Source of the DNA: Leguminivora glycinivorella
Lineage: Eukaryota; Arthropoda; Insecta; Lepidoptera; Tortricidae
DNA length: 64,000 nt
Reading direction: 5' to 3'
Assembly (NCBI RefSeq): GCF_023078275.1
Contig: NC_062983.1
Location: 8,735,001 to 8,799,000, forward strand
In this document: piece after piece, positions 53,566 to 63,922 of the stretch
Numbering within the stretch: position 1 is the first letter of the stretch
Layout of the letters: every line of letters starts with the position of its first letter
Notes under the pieces: model-generated
What the model was told of the DNA's origin: nothing
The model's input: the letters and a program-made list of their open reading frames with translations, nothing else
Databases searched by the model: none
Position numbers and translations under genes: made by a program

Positions 53566-55690
53566 TGTAATAGAAGAACAGAATAAAAAGCATGCAACAC
53601 GGCTCATCACCTACTCTCGGCCCAGCTCCACTGGCGTGGTGATTTTCCATATGGATTCCTAAATGTAAGACACTAAGGTCCAAACCAAACCACGCAAAAA
53701 TGTAAATATATTATTAAATTAAAGTATTAAATAAAGGTCAAACTTATTGGGTGGATTATCATGCTGTTAATATTGTTAAATAGGGACAGTAAAAGTCAAC
53801 CTCGTACTATTATCTGTTCCTAATTTGCCCGGTCAAATATTTAGATTTTTTTATTTCCATATAAATATATTGGTGGTTTTTATATGCTAAATATCTGAAA
53901 TATTATGTGCTATTCATTTCTGCTTAAAAATATCTGTTGTTATATTTGCTCTAGAGCACGTTAGAAAAAATTCAAAAATTCTATATCATTAAAAAAAGTC
54001 TTATTTCCCGTCATATATTTAGGTGGCTTCGGGTTGTAAACCTTAAAACTGATTTTTTTTTACATGTGTCCACCATTAAATTACTGTGAGGTATTTTGCT
54101 GAAAGAAAACGCTTATTTTTTGGGCGTAGTTTTTTTAAATATCTTCCATTCCAAACTATTGGTGGATTCGAAAATATAGGTTTTTTAAATTGCGATTAAA
54201 CGCTGTATATGAAAAAAAAACTACTGTTGTAGAATTATTTTCAAAAATATCGCACCGTTCTTAGGCTACAATGAGTTCATAGAACAATGGCGAGAACGTC
54301 AATGTATGGAAAAGTAAATGATTACCAAAAACCCGAAATCACTTATATTTTCCGTGACTTTTACAGTGACTCGCTACAGTGTAACTTATTCTATAATGGT
54401 GGCCATACTTATAACTTTCTGAACACTTAGTAAGTTAAGTAATTAAGTATGTGCCTGTGTTTCACTGTATATTTTTGTATCATATTCGTCAAGTCGGCTG
54501 AAACAATAATTTCGGTTCATGGGTCGACGAGGAATTTAGAAGGGAATAAAAATATGAAATAATCGAAAAATCGTAAAATACACGTAGCGATTTTACGACG
54601 ATACAACGACGACGGTTTTCATTAGCCATCATCGAGTGAATTCGTAGGTACCTATCCCTTTTATTTTGAATTTGAATTGCGCGCTTGATGGATGGCCGCT
54701 CTGGCATATTGGATTGGATTTAAATGCTTCACTGAGCAGTAAAGGTTGATTTATCAAAGTGTCTACTTTAATATGGGATTCCATCTGCGTTCAATAAAGG
54801 ATCTGACACATGACTATTTAAAGCAGACTAGACTAATATGACAAGGAATTTAGGTTATAATAGTATTGAGGTTATATTTATTTAAATGATAAATGCACAG
54901 CGAAAAGACAGTATAAGATTTATAGTTCGAAATAGTGTACAATAAAGTTGTGATGAAGTAGATACATGATACATGTTACTTGTGTTTAAATAAAAGCAAT
55001 ATTTATTTCAAATAATTACGCTTACCTACATTGAATGTCGAACGTAAGTTTATTTTGCCGTAGGTAGGTATCATGTTTGGTATTAATGTCCGATGGTCTG
55101 ATCCGCCATTCTTCTACATTATAGGTAAGTACTTAATATGCTAAAGTAGTCCTAAGCATGCAGATATTATTAGCAAGAATAACATTTAATTATTATAAGG
55201 TACAGTACCACTATACCAGTAGAGTGGAGTAGTAGAGTGGTAATGAGGCTTAAGTAGTTTCATGTGCTCTGCCTACCCCTTTATGGGATACAGGCGTGAT
55301 TGTATGTATGTATGTATAAGGTAAAACAATACCTACATACACGCGTGTAGGCGTAAATGGTGTGATATTTACGAAAAATAATTATTTAGGTCCGTAAGGA
55401 AACAGAATGTTCGGTCCGGTGGTCCGGACAAAATTCTGTATACATATTTACTAATTAAGATTAATGAAGACACATTACACGGGTCACTAATAATTAATAA
55501 CGCACGTGTATCCGGTTTAGATATGATCCTAATTCTGTTATTGAATTTATCTCAAATTCTGATGGTGCGGGGGCTGTAGGTAGTTGATATGCGATGAAAT
55601 ATTGAATCACCGCCAAATTGGATGAGATCGCTAATTTAAAATCTGTTTTTGGAATAAGTTAAGTACACCTAGAGTATTAAAAAAATAAAA
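53566..55690. other. Intron sequence, largely featureless
   Basis: About 2 kb of AT-rich sequence. 55268-55318 (CTCTGCCTACCCCTTTATGG, TACAGGCGTGATTGTATGTA) is a short SINE-tail-like repeat, seen antisense at 57752-57795. No credible open frame. Confidence 0.4.
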
Positions 55691-55762
55691 CTATATATAT
55701 ATATATATAAAATGTATATATAATATATATATGTATATATAAAATACTATATATATGTATGT
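55691..55762. repeat. AT dinucleotide microsatellite
   Basis: (TA)n runs interrupted by TG, about 70 bp. Confidence 0.9.
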
Positions 55763-55923
55763 TCAATATTTATTCGGTGGTTTATTTCGTACATAGTGTG
55801 AAATAATTTCCGTATCCTTACGTAACAATTTCAAATGAAACTCGATACTTATTTCTAGTTTTGGGTGTATCTGGGTTAGGTTTACTAGACATATTGGGCC
55901 GTACATGTTCGACAAAAAACAAT

Positions 55924-56362
55924 AGTTTTATTTGTTATACAAGGGGGCAAAGTTGTATTTTAACGCCGAGTGTGGAATTGAAAACCGAGGAAGTGAAAGG
56001 ATTCTATAGTTGAACCACGAGCGAAGCGAGTGGTTCGAGAATAGAATCCTGAACTCGCGAGTTTTTTAACACACGAGAAGTAATATACATTTGCACCCGA
56101 GTGTAACACAAAACTTTTCCCCTCACTATAGCGAGGAAACTACAACGCAAAAAATGCGTTTATCACTGCTTCCAGTAGTTCCACAGGTGGTAAATCATCT
56201 TTATTACTAGATTCACCTACTTTTATCAATTTTAAAGCAGTCAATTTGACTTTATTCAAGGTCAAATTACTTTACCCACTAGTGGATAAAATGCGTTTTT
56301 ACCCGCTGGTATTAAAGGACAAAACACGTGTTTCCGAGCTAGTGAGAGGAAAAAATAGTTAA
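55924..56362 (+). repeat. GGGGGCAAAG MITE family, copy 3
   Basis: Full-length copy TAGTTTTATTTGTTATACAA to TTTCCGAGCTAGTGAGAGGA, just upstream of the third PC2 exon. Confidence 0.88.
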
Positions 56363-56536
56363 TCATGGTCTATATATCTCAACGTAACTTTATTAAATTT
56401 TTAAAAGTTGTGGGACAATATATAACATTTGGTGGGATAATTTTATTTACATTTAGCATTTTCCTCGCATTCCCTTACAAGCTATATCTGTCTGCTATAA
56501 GCACTTCGCTCATATGTGTTGTTTTTTTGTACACAG

Positions 56537-56649
56537 GGTCGAAACGGTCTTGGCAACATCTACGTGTGGGCGAGTGGGGATGGCGGTGAAGACGACGATT
56601 GCAATTGCGACGGCTATGCTGCCTCCATGTGGACTGTGTCCATCAACAG
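56537..56649 (+). CDS. amon: Prohormone convertase 2 (amontillado), oxyanion exon
   Basis: The acceptor TTTTTTGTACACAG ends at 56536 and the donor GTAGTT starts at 56650. In phase 0 it reads GRNGLGNIYVWASGDGGEDD, DCNCDGYAASMWTVSIN and two bases of a Ser codon completed at 60369. WASGDGG places Asp at the oxyanion position, where furin and PC1/3 have Asn; this Asp is the known distinguishing feature of PC2. CNCDGYAAS is the conserved Cys-containing block. The 5' donor (GTAGTT) is weaker than those of the other exons. Two decayed copies of this exon lie 380 and 620 bp downstream. Confidence 0.96.
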
Positions 56650-56726
56650 GTAGTTACAACACAAGTAAAATATCAACAGATACCTATCGGGCACAACATA
56701 GGCACAACAGAAGTTTCAAAACGTAG

Positions 56727-56875
56727 GTTCAATCAACCAATTTGAATCCTAGGCCACTCTAGAACCCTATCTCATTTATACCGTGTTATTTTTGCCATAA
56801 GAAGTCACATTGGCGTTTACTGTGCAGAGGTTCTACAGTGGCCTATGATTCAAATAGTTAGGTTGACTGTACGAC
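56727..56875. repeat. Foldback MITE
   Basis: GGTTCAATCAACCAATTTGA and CCTAGGCCACTCTAGAACCC are mirrored by GAGGTTCTACAGTGGCCTAT and GATTCAAATAGTTAGGTTGA. One arm is also at 26575. Confidence 0.78.
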
Positions 56876-57028
56876 AGAAATGCATCTTAGCGTCGACGTT
56901 TAGTCTACTCGATGGCACATCAAAATCACATCATTGTCGCAAATGCGCGCCGACACTATTTTCCATAGCGTGGACAGTGCCGTCGCTCAATACAACTAAA
57001 TCAAAATGTTTTTCTTATTGAGCATTAG

Positions 57029-57144
57029 GTCGAAATGATCTGGGTAACATCAACGTGTGAGGTAGCGGAGACGATGGTGGGAATGACGATTGAAACTGTG
57101 ACAGCTACACTACGGTGTAGACTCTTTCCATTTACATGCAACAG
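57029..57144 (+). pseudogene. Decayed copy of the PC2 oxyanion exon
   Basis: After ...GCATTAG the sequence GTCGAAATGATCTGGGTAAC to TTTACATGCAACAG aligns along its whole length with 56537-56649. It keeps an AG at its 5' edge and GTAAAC after it. In-frame stops (GTGTGAGG, where the exon has GTGTGGGC) and lost Cys codons destroy coding. Confidence 0.82.
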
Positions 57145-57265
57145 GTAAACACATATAAGTTGGTATAAGCTTCTAGTCTATTCTATACTTTCTCGTAGTG
57201 CTGATTTGACAACGAAGCCACTAAAGGGACACTAAAGGGGGTATTCAACACTGGTATTCAACACC

Positions 57266-57318
57266 GGATCGAAATGCTCTTGGAAACGCCTGTTTAGGCG
57301 GGTAGCGGTGATAAATCC
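57266..57318 (+). pseudogene. Second, shorter decayed copy of the oxyanion exon
   Basis: GGATCGAAATGCTCTTGGAA and GGCGGGTAGCGGTGATAAAT resemble the first half of 56537-56649 (GGTCGAAACGGTCTTGGCAA; GGCGAGTGGGGATGGCGG). Alignment is lost after about 57318. Confidence 0.6.
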
Positions 57319-57819
57319 ACTTGGATACTCCCATACTGCCTCACGTGATACCTTACATTATTACCTTACAGTTTGGCGATGGATTTCCAAATAAACACTT
57401 AGCATAGTCAACGGAAATCCTAATTCGTTAATTCAAATTGTGTACCTAAATATAAGTTTACAGTATCTTAATGAAGTTACCAACTTTATTAGATAATTCC
57501 TCGCAAAAATGCTTGAATGAGCGATTAGCGGGATTTTCTCAACTCCGAGAAGTTGCTCCTTGCTTAATTACTTAACACAAAGTGGGAAGCCAATTAATGC
57601 TCAGCGGCCGCGGTTCAGATAGATTCAACAAGTTTAATAATAACTAAGTAGTCGAATAGTATTGAATAAACTATGATTTAAACTATCCATAGAATACAGG
57701 TAAAAACATACAACACTGGTTACAACATACGGTACATTCACAATATAAAATCACGCCTGTATTCCCAAATTGGTAGGCAGAACACTTCAAGCAGCTCGAT
57801 TTTCAGTTTGTCTACGGGC

Positions 57820-58052
57820 AATTTCAGAATTTGGGACCCCCCAATTAGCGTAAGTTGTTAACAAAAATTAACTCACTGTCAGTTTTGTGACGATAATTAA
57901 GCATGAAATTTCAATAAAAATATTGCTTTTGTGTTAATTACAATGAATCTACAGACAGATTTGATGCTTCATTCTCGTCACAAAACTAACAGCGAATTCA
58001 TTTTTGTTAACAACTTACGCTAATTGGGGGGGCAAATTTTCAAAATGCTCTT
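57820..58052. repeat. AATTTGGGACCCCCCAATTA foldback MITE
   Basis: Uninterrupted sister of the outer element at 19625-20345. Ends GCAATTTCAGAATTTGGGAC and GGGCAAATTTTCAAAATGCTC. CTCACTGTCAGTTTTGTGAC is mirrored inside. Confidence 0.85.
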
Positions 58053-58357
58053 ACTACTTAAAAAGCGAATCTGTGATATTGCTAGCCGATACAAATGAAC
58101 CACAACCCACAGTCGACTTCTATTACGACACCCAAGGGTACCCAAGGAAAAGGGGTCGTGAAATTATTACCCGTCACGGGTTATTTCTAAAGTAACAAAG
58201 GTGTATCACAATATTCCTATATTTGATAAGTATTGTGGTCTGTCTATCGTAATATACAGGATGATTTTGTAAGTACTGGTCAAACTTTGAAGAGTGACTT
58301 TTGAGGTTATGAAATGAATAACTTTTATTATGAGACCAATGATGAAATGGTTATTTC

Positions 58358-58511
58358 GTATATCGTCACTACTTTTAAAAAATCTCGTATCTCACGCTGT
58401 TCCTCAAAGTTAAAACGCAGTAAGTCTATATGCATTCCATACATACTTACTACAATTTTCTTTTCATTGACAGACGAAGATACAAGTTTTTTAAAAGTAG
58501 TGACGATATTT
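58358..58511 (+). repeat. ATATCGTCACTA foldback MITE, copy 3
   Basis: ATATCGTCACTACTTTTAAA to TTTAAAAGTAGTGACGATAT, perfect 20-bp ends. Confidence 0.9.
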
Positions 58512-58654
58512 CAGCTGACGTGATGCCGCTCATTTCTATGGAACATCCAAATTTTATTCTAATGATTGCAGCATTGTTTCGATAATAAAAGTTGTTCATT
58601 ATGGCCTCAAAACTCACTATGCAAAGTTTGGCTAATACTTAAAAAATCATTACG

Positions 58655-59087
58655 TAATAGTTATTTGTTATACAAGGGGGCAAAGTTGTATTTTAACGCC
58701 GAGTGTGGAATTGAAAAACGTGCAAGTGAAAGGATTCTATAGTTGAACCACGAGCGAAGCGAGTGGTTCGAGAATAGAATCCTGAACTTGCGAGTTTTTT
58801 AACACACGAGAAGTAAAATACATTTGCACCCGAGTGTAACACAAAACTTTTCCCCTCACTATAGCGAGGAAACTACAAAGCAAAAAATGCGTTTATCACT
58901 GCTTCCAGTAGTTCCACAGGTGGTAAATCATCTTTATTACTATATTCACCTACTTTTATCAATTTTAAAGCAGTTAATTTGACTTTATTCAAAGTCAAAT
59001 TACTTTACCCACTAGTGGATAAAATGCGTTTTTACCCGCTGGTATTAAAGGACAAAACACGTGTTTCCGAGCTAGTGAGGGGAAAAT
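58655..59087 (+). repeat. GGGGGCAAAG MITE family, copy 4
   Basis: TAGTTATTTGTTATACAAGG to TTTCCGAGCTAGTGAGGGGA, co-linear with 55924. Confidence 0.9.
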
Positions 59088-59518
59088 AAATAAATATTAT
59101 AGGACATTCTTACACAGATTGACTGAGGCCCACGGTAAGCTCAAGAAGGCTTGTGTTGTGGGTACTCAGACAACGATATCCATACTAATATTATAAATGG
59201 GAAAGTGTGTGTGTCTGTTTGTTTGTCCGTCCTTCACGGCAAAACGGAGCGACGAATTGTCGTGTTTTTTTAAGTAGAGATAGTTGAAGAGATGGAGAGT
59301 GACATAGGCTACTTTTTGTCTCTTTCTAACGCGAGCGAAGCCGCGGGCAAAAGCTAGTATATAATATTTATAAATACGTAGAAAACATCCATGACTCAGA
59401 AACAAATATCTGTGCTCATCACACAAATAAATGCCCTTACCGGGATTCGAACCCGGGACCGCGGCGCGGGACCCAGGCAGGGTCACTACCGACTGCGCCA
59501 GACAGGTCGTCAAACGTA
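59088..59518 (-). mobile_element. tRNA-derived SINE split by a Lep1 Helitron
   Basis: The antisense SINE parts are 59088-59178 (CTGAGGCCCACGGTAAGCTC) and 59358-59518 (GGATTCGAACCCGGGACCGC, CAGGCAGGGTCACTACCGAC). The Helitron 59179-59357 sits between them. GGTTCGAATCC on the minus strand is an intact B-box. Confidence 0.88.
59179..59357 (+). mobile_element. Lep1-type Helitron inside a SINE
   Basis: TCCATACTAATATTATAAAT to CCGCGGGCAAAAGCTAG, flanked by A on the left and T on the right. Intact ends. Confidence 0.92.
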
Positions 59519-59794
59519 ACATTATATTATATTTGATTAAACCGTACAAAGGCGTATTAAATTTTCGGTATCAGTAAGAGCAATTACCTTACAACATCAA
59601 TTGATTATACAATAGGTGTATACCTGGAATTTATTATCGACGCAAATACGTATCAGTTTCAAGCAAAGCTAGAATTACGTGCGAAATCATCCGATTAATT
59701 AACTGATACAATTTAAACTAACCTGATAAATTGGCTTATTATGATATAGAAGCTATACATGTTCAGAGTCAAGAATATCAAGATAATATTATTA
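59519..59794. other. Intron sequence, no recognised feature
   Basis: Nothing recognised. Confidence 0.4.
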
Positions 59795-59926
59795 TACAGT
59801 GTGGCGGCGGATCTGCATCAGCTTCAAGTCAGTGACTGGCAAGAGGCTATGCAGAATCGGGACAGGTGGCGATTTTTCATATCGGAGGCCAAGATTCACT
59901 ATGGATCATTGAGCCAAAATAGTTAG
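59795..59926 (+). mobile_element. LINE C-terminal fragment
   Basis: Reads SVAADLHQLQVSDWQEAMQN, RDRWRFFISEAKIHYGSLSQ, then a stop. Same family as 16975-17180. Confidence 0.78.
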
Positions 59927-60368
59927 TCCTAGTTCGTACTATTCGGTACAATTACCAGGACTATGTCACTCGCTCGCGGTCGCGCGTTATGTACCTACAC
60001 GCTAGCCATTCATTCGAATGAACAAGTGGCCGAGGGGCGTACGTACCTACTATTTTTCTGAGTTTTACGTAGTAACTCATTAGTATTATAAATTGAAATA
60101 GATATCATACACGAATGAAAAAAACGACAAGGCCCACTGGTGGCCGAGCCGCGAATCGAACCCGGGTCTTCAGCTTACGCGGCTAACGTCATTACCACTA
60201 GACCACCCGCCCGCCCATTATCATCATAAGTATTAGTTAAATAAAGCGTAGGTATTTGACGTTTTGCGGGCAAGTGAAGGATCTGTTACGTTAGTAACTT
60301 ATTAATAATCTGTGCCCTGTGTGTCTGTGTGTGTGTGTAATTATCGTTATTTCGTGCTTCTATTTCAG
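59927..60368. repeat. Intron end with an antisense tRNA-like SINE head
   Basis: 60128-60215 on the minus strand (GGTGGTCTAGTGGTAATGAC, GACCCGGGTTCGATTCGCGG) is a tRNA-derived head with an A-box-like and a B-box block. It is related to 30030-30115. A GT tract (60319-60338) and a polypyrimidine acceptor follow. Confidence 0.6.
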
Positions 60369-60569
60369 TGCCATCAACGACGGACAGAACGCACACTACG
60401 ACGAATCCTGCTCCTCAACCCTGGCCAGCACGTTCAGCAACGGTGCAAGGGATCCAAGCACCGGAGTAGCTACTACTGACTTGTATGGAAAATGCACGGC
60501 AACGCACTCTGGGACTTCTGCTGCGGCGCCTGAAGCTGCTGGGGTATTTGCTCTAGCCCTTCATGCCAA
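60369..60569 (+). CDS. amon: Prohormone convertase 2 (amontillado), catalytic-Ser exon
   Basis: The acceptor TTCTATTTCAG ends at 60368 and the donor GTGAGT starts at 60570. The first base completes a Ser codon. The exon reads AINDGQNAHYDESCSSTLAS, TFSNGARDPSTGVATTDLYG, KCTATHSGTSAAAPEAAGVF, ALALHA. GTSAAAPE contains the catalytic Ser. The last two bases (AA) start a codon that in PC2 relatives is Asn. Joined to the other three exons this gives about 190 uninterrupted residues of catalytic domain. This is the intact founder (or only complete member) of the array that follows. Its 3' two thirds, from TTCAGCAACGG on, is what the copies repeat. Confidence 0.96.
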
Positions 60570-60595
60570 GTGAGTAAACACTCTGGATAACATAT

Positions 60596-61351
60596 TCAAC
60601 AAGGGTTCCCTCTATTTGGCATAACTTTAATCGTCCGAAACGATTTTCGCATAACAGACTTCGCATAATCGATTTTCGCCGAATGTTAATTTGGCAGAAA
60701 ACTTATTTGTCATAATCTAAAATAATACGAATATTACTTTGTCCGAAAATAAGTTCGCATAATTCTGTTTAAGCCGATTGTTTTTATGAATAAAATTATA
60801 TCGCATAATTGTATTTGGCATATTTCTTAAAATCAGAATATCTACCCATACCTACTAAATGCTGTCAAGAGAGTCGGTTTGGTTAGGTTAGAACTGCGAC
60901 CTCAACAAATACAACATTTTGTCAAGAATTTCGGTTAGGTTAGGTTAGAACTGCAACATTAATATAGTAGTATTACCTATGTTAAAAATCTGCGTGGTAA
61001 ATTTCGACTAAACCATGTTATGCAGAAATAATTTATGCATAAAAACCATTCGGCGGATAACCTTTATGCATGAAATATATTCAGACAAACAAAAATAGCC
61101 TAGACAAATTATGCATAACTTATACTATGCCATAACAGATTATGCGAAAGGTGAATTATGCCAATATAGATTATGCCAAAAAGAATTATTGATATTAAGA
61201 TTATGCCAAAACAAGGAGAACCACCTACGAGAGATCCAAAAACTGGTGTAGCTACTACTGACTTGTATGGAAAATGCACGGCAACGCACTCTGGGACTTC
61301 TGCTGCGGCGCCTGAAGCTGCTGGGGTCTTTGCTCTAGCCCTTCATGCCAA
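60596..61351 (+). pseudogene. Array copy B: partial catalytic-Ser exon, split by a MITE
   Basis: 60596-60603 (TTCAACAA) plus 61229-61351. The long part reads DPKTGVATTDLYGKCTATHS and GTSAAAPEAAGVFALALHA, uninterrupted with the catalytic Ser, followed by GTGAGT. The element at 60604-61228 separates the two parts. It lacks the first third of the exon and a normal acceptor. Confidence 0.85.
60604..61228. repeat. MITE with iterated TTATGCCAAA / TTCGCATAA motifs
   Basis: Ends GGTTCCCTCTATTTGGCATA and TTATGCCAAAACAAGGAGAACC are imperfect inverted repeats. GCATAA or TTATGC occurs more than a dozen times through the element in both orientations. No coding. It is inserted in array copy B. Confidence 0.72.
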
Positions 61352-61376
61352 GTGAGTAAACTTTAGATAACAAGTT

Positions 61377-62890
61377 CAGTAATGGAACAAAGGATCCAAG
61401 CACTGCCCATACAACCATTTCAGTCGCAAAATCTTCAAATCAGTAACTAACTGTCAAATGTGACATAACGCGTGGTAACGTCGTGCAAACAATGCGACCG
61501 TATTGTTACAATAACAAAGTGTAGTCGTCGTGTGCACTCGTTACGGTAACAAAATGTGTACGAATTTGTGGCTGTCAATGTCACTGTCAGAATGACTTTT
61601 AACGACACTTTATTAGTCGACGTTTGCACACATAACGGTAACAACATGTGGACAAATTTGTGGCTGTCATTGTCACTGTCAGAACGGTTTCTGACAGTGA
61701 CATTGACAGAATTTGTACACACATGTGTAGGTCTGATTACCGAACTGCTCCTAAACCACTGTAACCGCAAATGACAATCTGAAATACGAAGGTTTCTCAA
61801 ACTTTCTTGTGAAGTTGTGGACTGGTTGCTTTGAATCATTTAAATATGAGCGAATTAAATAATAATAAACGACGACGACCATTTAAGCACTCTTCGACAT
61901 TTTATAGAAATGTGGGAAAGTTAAGAAAAGTGCAGAATGATAATACAAATAGAGAAGCACTTTATAGTTACTTAATGTATTAAATATATAATTTTTAATT
62001 CTTATTGATAAAAATGAAGTGCAGTGTTGCTTTACACAATAAAAGTAGGAATCAAATGAAATAGAGTATTTACTGTGATATTAATAGAATTTCTGTTGCG
62101 CAATGATAGTTTTTTTCAGTACAGATGCTGCTTTTTACACGCAGTAGTGCGAGCAAATCAAGCAATGATTCATTTCTTGTCTGGTCGAAACACTTAGCTT
62201 GGATTTAGGTACTGAAAATCGTCATACGATACACGTGCGAAAAGGACATTCACAACTCGTGTCGATTTAAAACACTCCCTTCGTTCGTGTATTAATTTAT
62301 CGCTACTCGTATCGATTTTCCTCTTTTCCGCACTCGTATCTACAAGTATTTTGTTTGGGTTACAAAAAAAAACATTTTATTTACTCTACTACGTTTTATT
62401 TATGTCTCTTTAACATTACAAATTTGTAGACACTTATCTATACAAAAATCTTGACAAAAGAAGTACAGATCGCTGAAATTAATGTTGATAGTAATATTAT
62501 TGACGACTACTTCAACAAGTGTCAATTGTGAAATGCCGCAAAATACTAGTTGCTCTATAGAAGACCATAATAATATGATCCCCGATCCTTTACAACCCAG
62601 CAGCTCGGTACGCACGTTACATTTTTTTTTAAATCTTCTTTAGTGAGGGCAACTGAGTACGACGGCATATTTAATTGTTTATAAAGTTTGAGGATACCTG
62701 GAAAAAAATAATACAAGAATTACGCCATTTTGAAAACAGCTTTCGGTCACGCGTGTACGCTGCGACCGTTTTGCGACCGTTGGCGGTGTAGCTACTACTG
62801 ACTTGTACGGAAAATGCACGGTAACACACTGGGATATCTGAAGCGGCAACTAAAAGATACTGGGGTCTTTGCTCTAGCCCTTCATGCCAA
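61377..62890 (+). pseudogene. Array copy C (type II), split by a foldback element
   Basis: 61377-61408 (TTCAGTAATGGAACAAAGGA) plus 62785-62890. The second part has TGCACGGTAACACACTGGGA in place of the HSGTS coding stretch. The deletion and frameshift end in a stop, so the catalytic Ser is lost. GTGAGT follows at 62891. Confidence 0.82.
61409..62784 (-). mobile_element. 1.4-kb foldback element inserted in array copy C
   Basis: The left end CCCATACAACCATTTCAGTC and right end TGCGACCGTTTTGCGACCGT correspond, reversed, to the ends of 2588-2915. Left-proximal units with CTGTCAATGTCACTGTCAGA repeat three times (61500-61720). Inside, 62114-62345 is a CACTAGTGCGAGAAGTGG-family MITE. 61846-61981 has a short basic frame (MSELNNNKRRRPFKHSSTF). 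No transposase is recognised. Confidence 0.7.
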
Positions 62891-62952
62891 GTGAGTAAAC
62901 ACTCTGGACCCGAACAAAATAGTTTGCGTAGGAACGGCGACCGAATGGTTAA

Positions 62953-63017
62953 GGGATCCAAGCACGGAAAAGCGGTACTACTCTGAAGAGGCAACTGTAT
63001 GGGGTAAATGCTCTACG
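62953..63017 (+). pseudogene. Array copy D, heavily deleted
   Basis: AAGGGATCCAAGCACGG, then GGTACTACTCTGAAGAGGCAAC and GGGGTAAATGCTCTACG before GTGAGTAAACACTCTGGG (donor 63018). It is recognisable only by its ends. The preceding spacer 62908-62952 is unlike other units. Confidence 0.65.
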
Positions 63018-63043
63018 GTGAGTAAACACTCTGGGTAACATAT

Positions 63044-63119
63044 TCAACAATGGTCGGCAGCAGCGCCTGGAAAATGCAGGCAACCACTGGAGTCTTTTTG
63101 CTCTAGCCCTTCATGCCAA
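63044..63119 (+). pseudogene. Array copy E, internally deleted
   Basis: TTCAACAATGG at 63044, then TCGGCAGCAGCGCCTGGAAA and CCACTGGAGTC, ending TTGCTCTAGCCCTTCATGCCAA with donor GTGAGT at 63120. TCGGCAGCAGCGCCTGA-type wording links it to copy J. Confidence 0.7.
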
Positions 63120-63142
63120 GTGAGTAAACTTTAGATAACAAG

Positions 63143-63277
63143 TTCAGTAATGGAACAAAGGATCCAAGCACTGGTGTAGCTACTACTGACTTGTACGGAG
63201 AATGCACGGTAACACACTGGGATATCTGAAGCGGCAACTAAAGATACTTGGGTCTTTGCTCTAGCCCTTCATGCCAA
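63143..63277 (+). pseudogene. Array copy F (type II)
   Basis: TTCAGTAATGGAACAAAGGA, intact GVATTDLYGECT, then the type II lesion (GTAACACACTGGGATATCTG). Donor GTGAGT at 63278. The TTCAG at its start could in principle serve as an acceptor. Confidence 0.85.
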
Positions 63278-63302
63278 GTGAGTAAACACTCTGGATAACA
63301 TA

Positions 63303-63439
63303 TTCAACAATGGTGCAAGGGATCCAAAAACTGGTGTAGCTACTACTGACTTGTATGGAAAATGCACGGCAACGCACTCTGGGACTTCTGCTGCGGCGCC
63401 TGAAGCAGCTGGGGTCTTTGCTCTAGCCCTTCATGCCAA
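63303..63439 (+). pseudogene. Array copy G (type I, open)
   Basis: Reads FNNGARDPKTGVATTDLYGK, CTATHSGTSAAAPEAAGVF, ALALHA with no stop and the catalytic Ser. Donor GTGAGT at 63440. No polypyrimidine acceptor upstream. Confidence 0.87.
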
Positions 63440-63462
63440 GTGAGTAAACTTTAGATAACAAG

Positions 63463-63597
63463 TTCAGTAATGGAACAAAGGATCCAAGCACTGGTGTAGC
63501 TACTACTGACTTGTACGGAAAATGCACGGTAACACACTGGGATATCTGAAGCGGCAACTAAAGATACTGGGGTATTTGCTCTAGCCCTTCATGTCAA
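63463..63597 (+). pseudogene. Array copy H (type II)
   Basis: Almost identical to copy F, 320 bp further on. Type II lesion; ends CCTTCATGTCAA with donor GTGAGT at 63598. Confidence 0.86.
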
Positions 63598-63622
63598 GTG
63601 AGTAAACACTCTGGATAACATA

Positions 63623-63759
63623 TTCAACAATGGTGCAAGGGATCCAAACACTGGTGTAGCTACTACTGACTTGTATGGAAAATGCACGGCAACGCACTCT
63701 GGGACATCGGCTGCGGCGCCTGAGGCCGCTGAGGTCTTTGCTCTAGCCCTTCATGCCAA
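63623..63759 (+). pseudogene. Array copy I (type I, open)
   Basis: Almost identical to copy G, 320 bp further on. Keeps HSGTSAAAPEAAE with a G-to-E change in PEAAGV. Donor GTGAGT at 63760. Confidence 0.86.
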
Positions 63760-63785
63760 GTGAGTAAATACTCTGGAGAACTAGT

Positions 63786-63922
63786 TTAGTAAATGAGCAA
63801 GGGATCCAAGCACCGGAGTAGCGACTACTGACTTGTAGGGAAATGTACGGACACACTTTGGGTCGTCGGCAGCAGCGCCTGAGACCACTGGAGTCTTTGC
63901 TCTACTTAGCCCTTCATGCCAA
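63786..63922 (+). pseudogene. Array copy J (type I, damaged)
   Basis: ATGAGCAAGGGATCCAAGCA, GTAGCGACTACTGACTTGTAGG (stop in place of Tyr), ACTTTGGGTCGTCGGCAGCA, then a small insertion in CTCTACTTAGCCCTTC. Donor GTGAGT at 63923. Confidence 0.8.

Noticed and set aside
61229..61351. Copy B as a genuine alternative exon
   Set aside because: It lacks the exon's first third and a polypyrimidine-AG acceptor, and it is cut by a MITE; RNA evidence would be needed to revive it.
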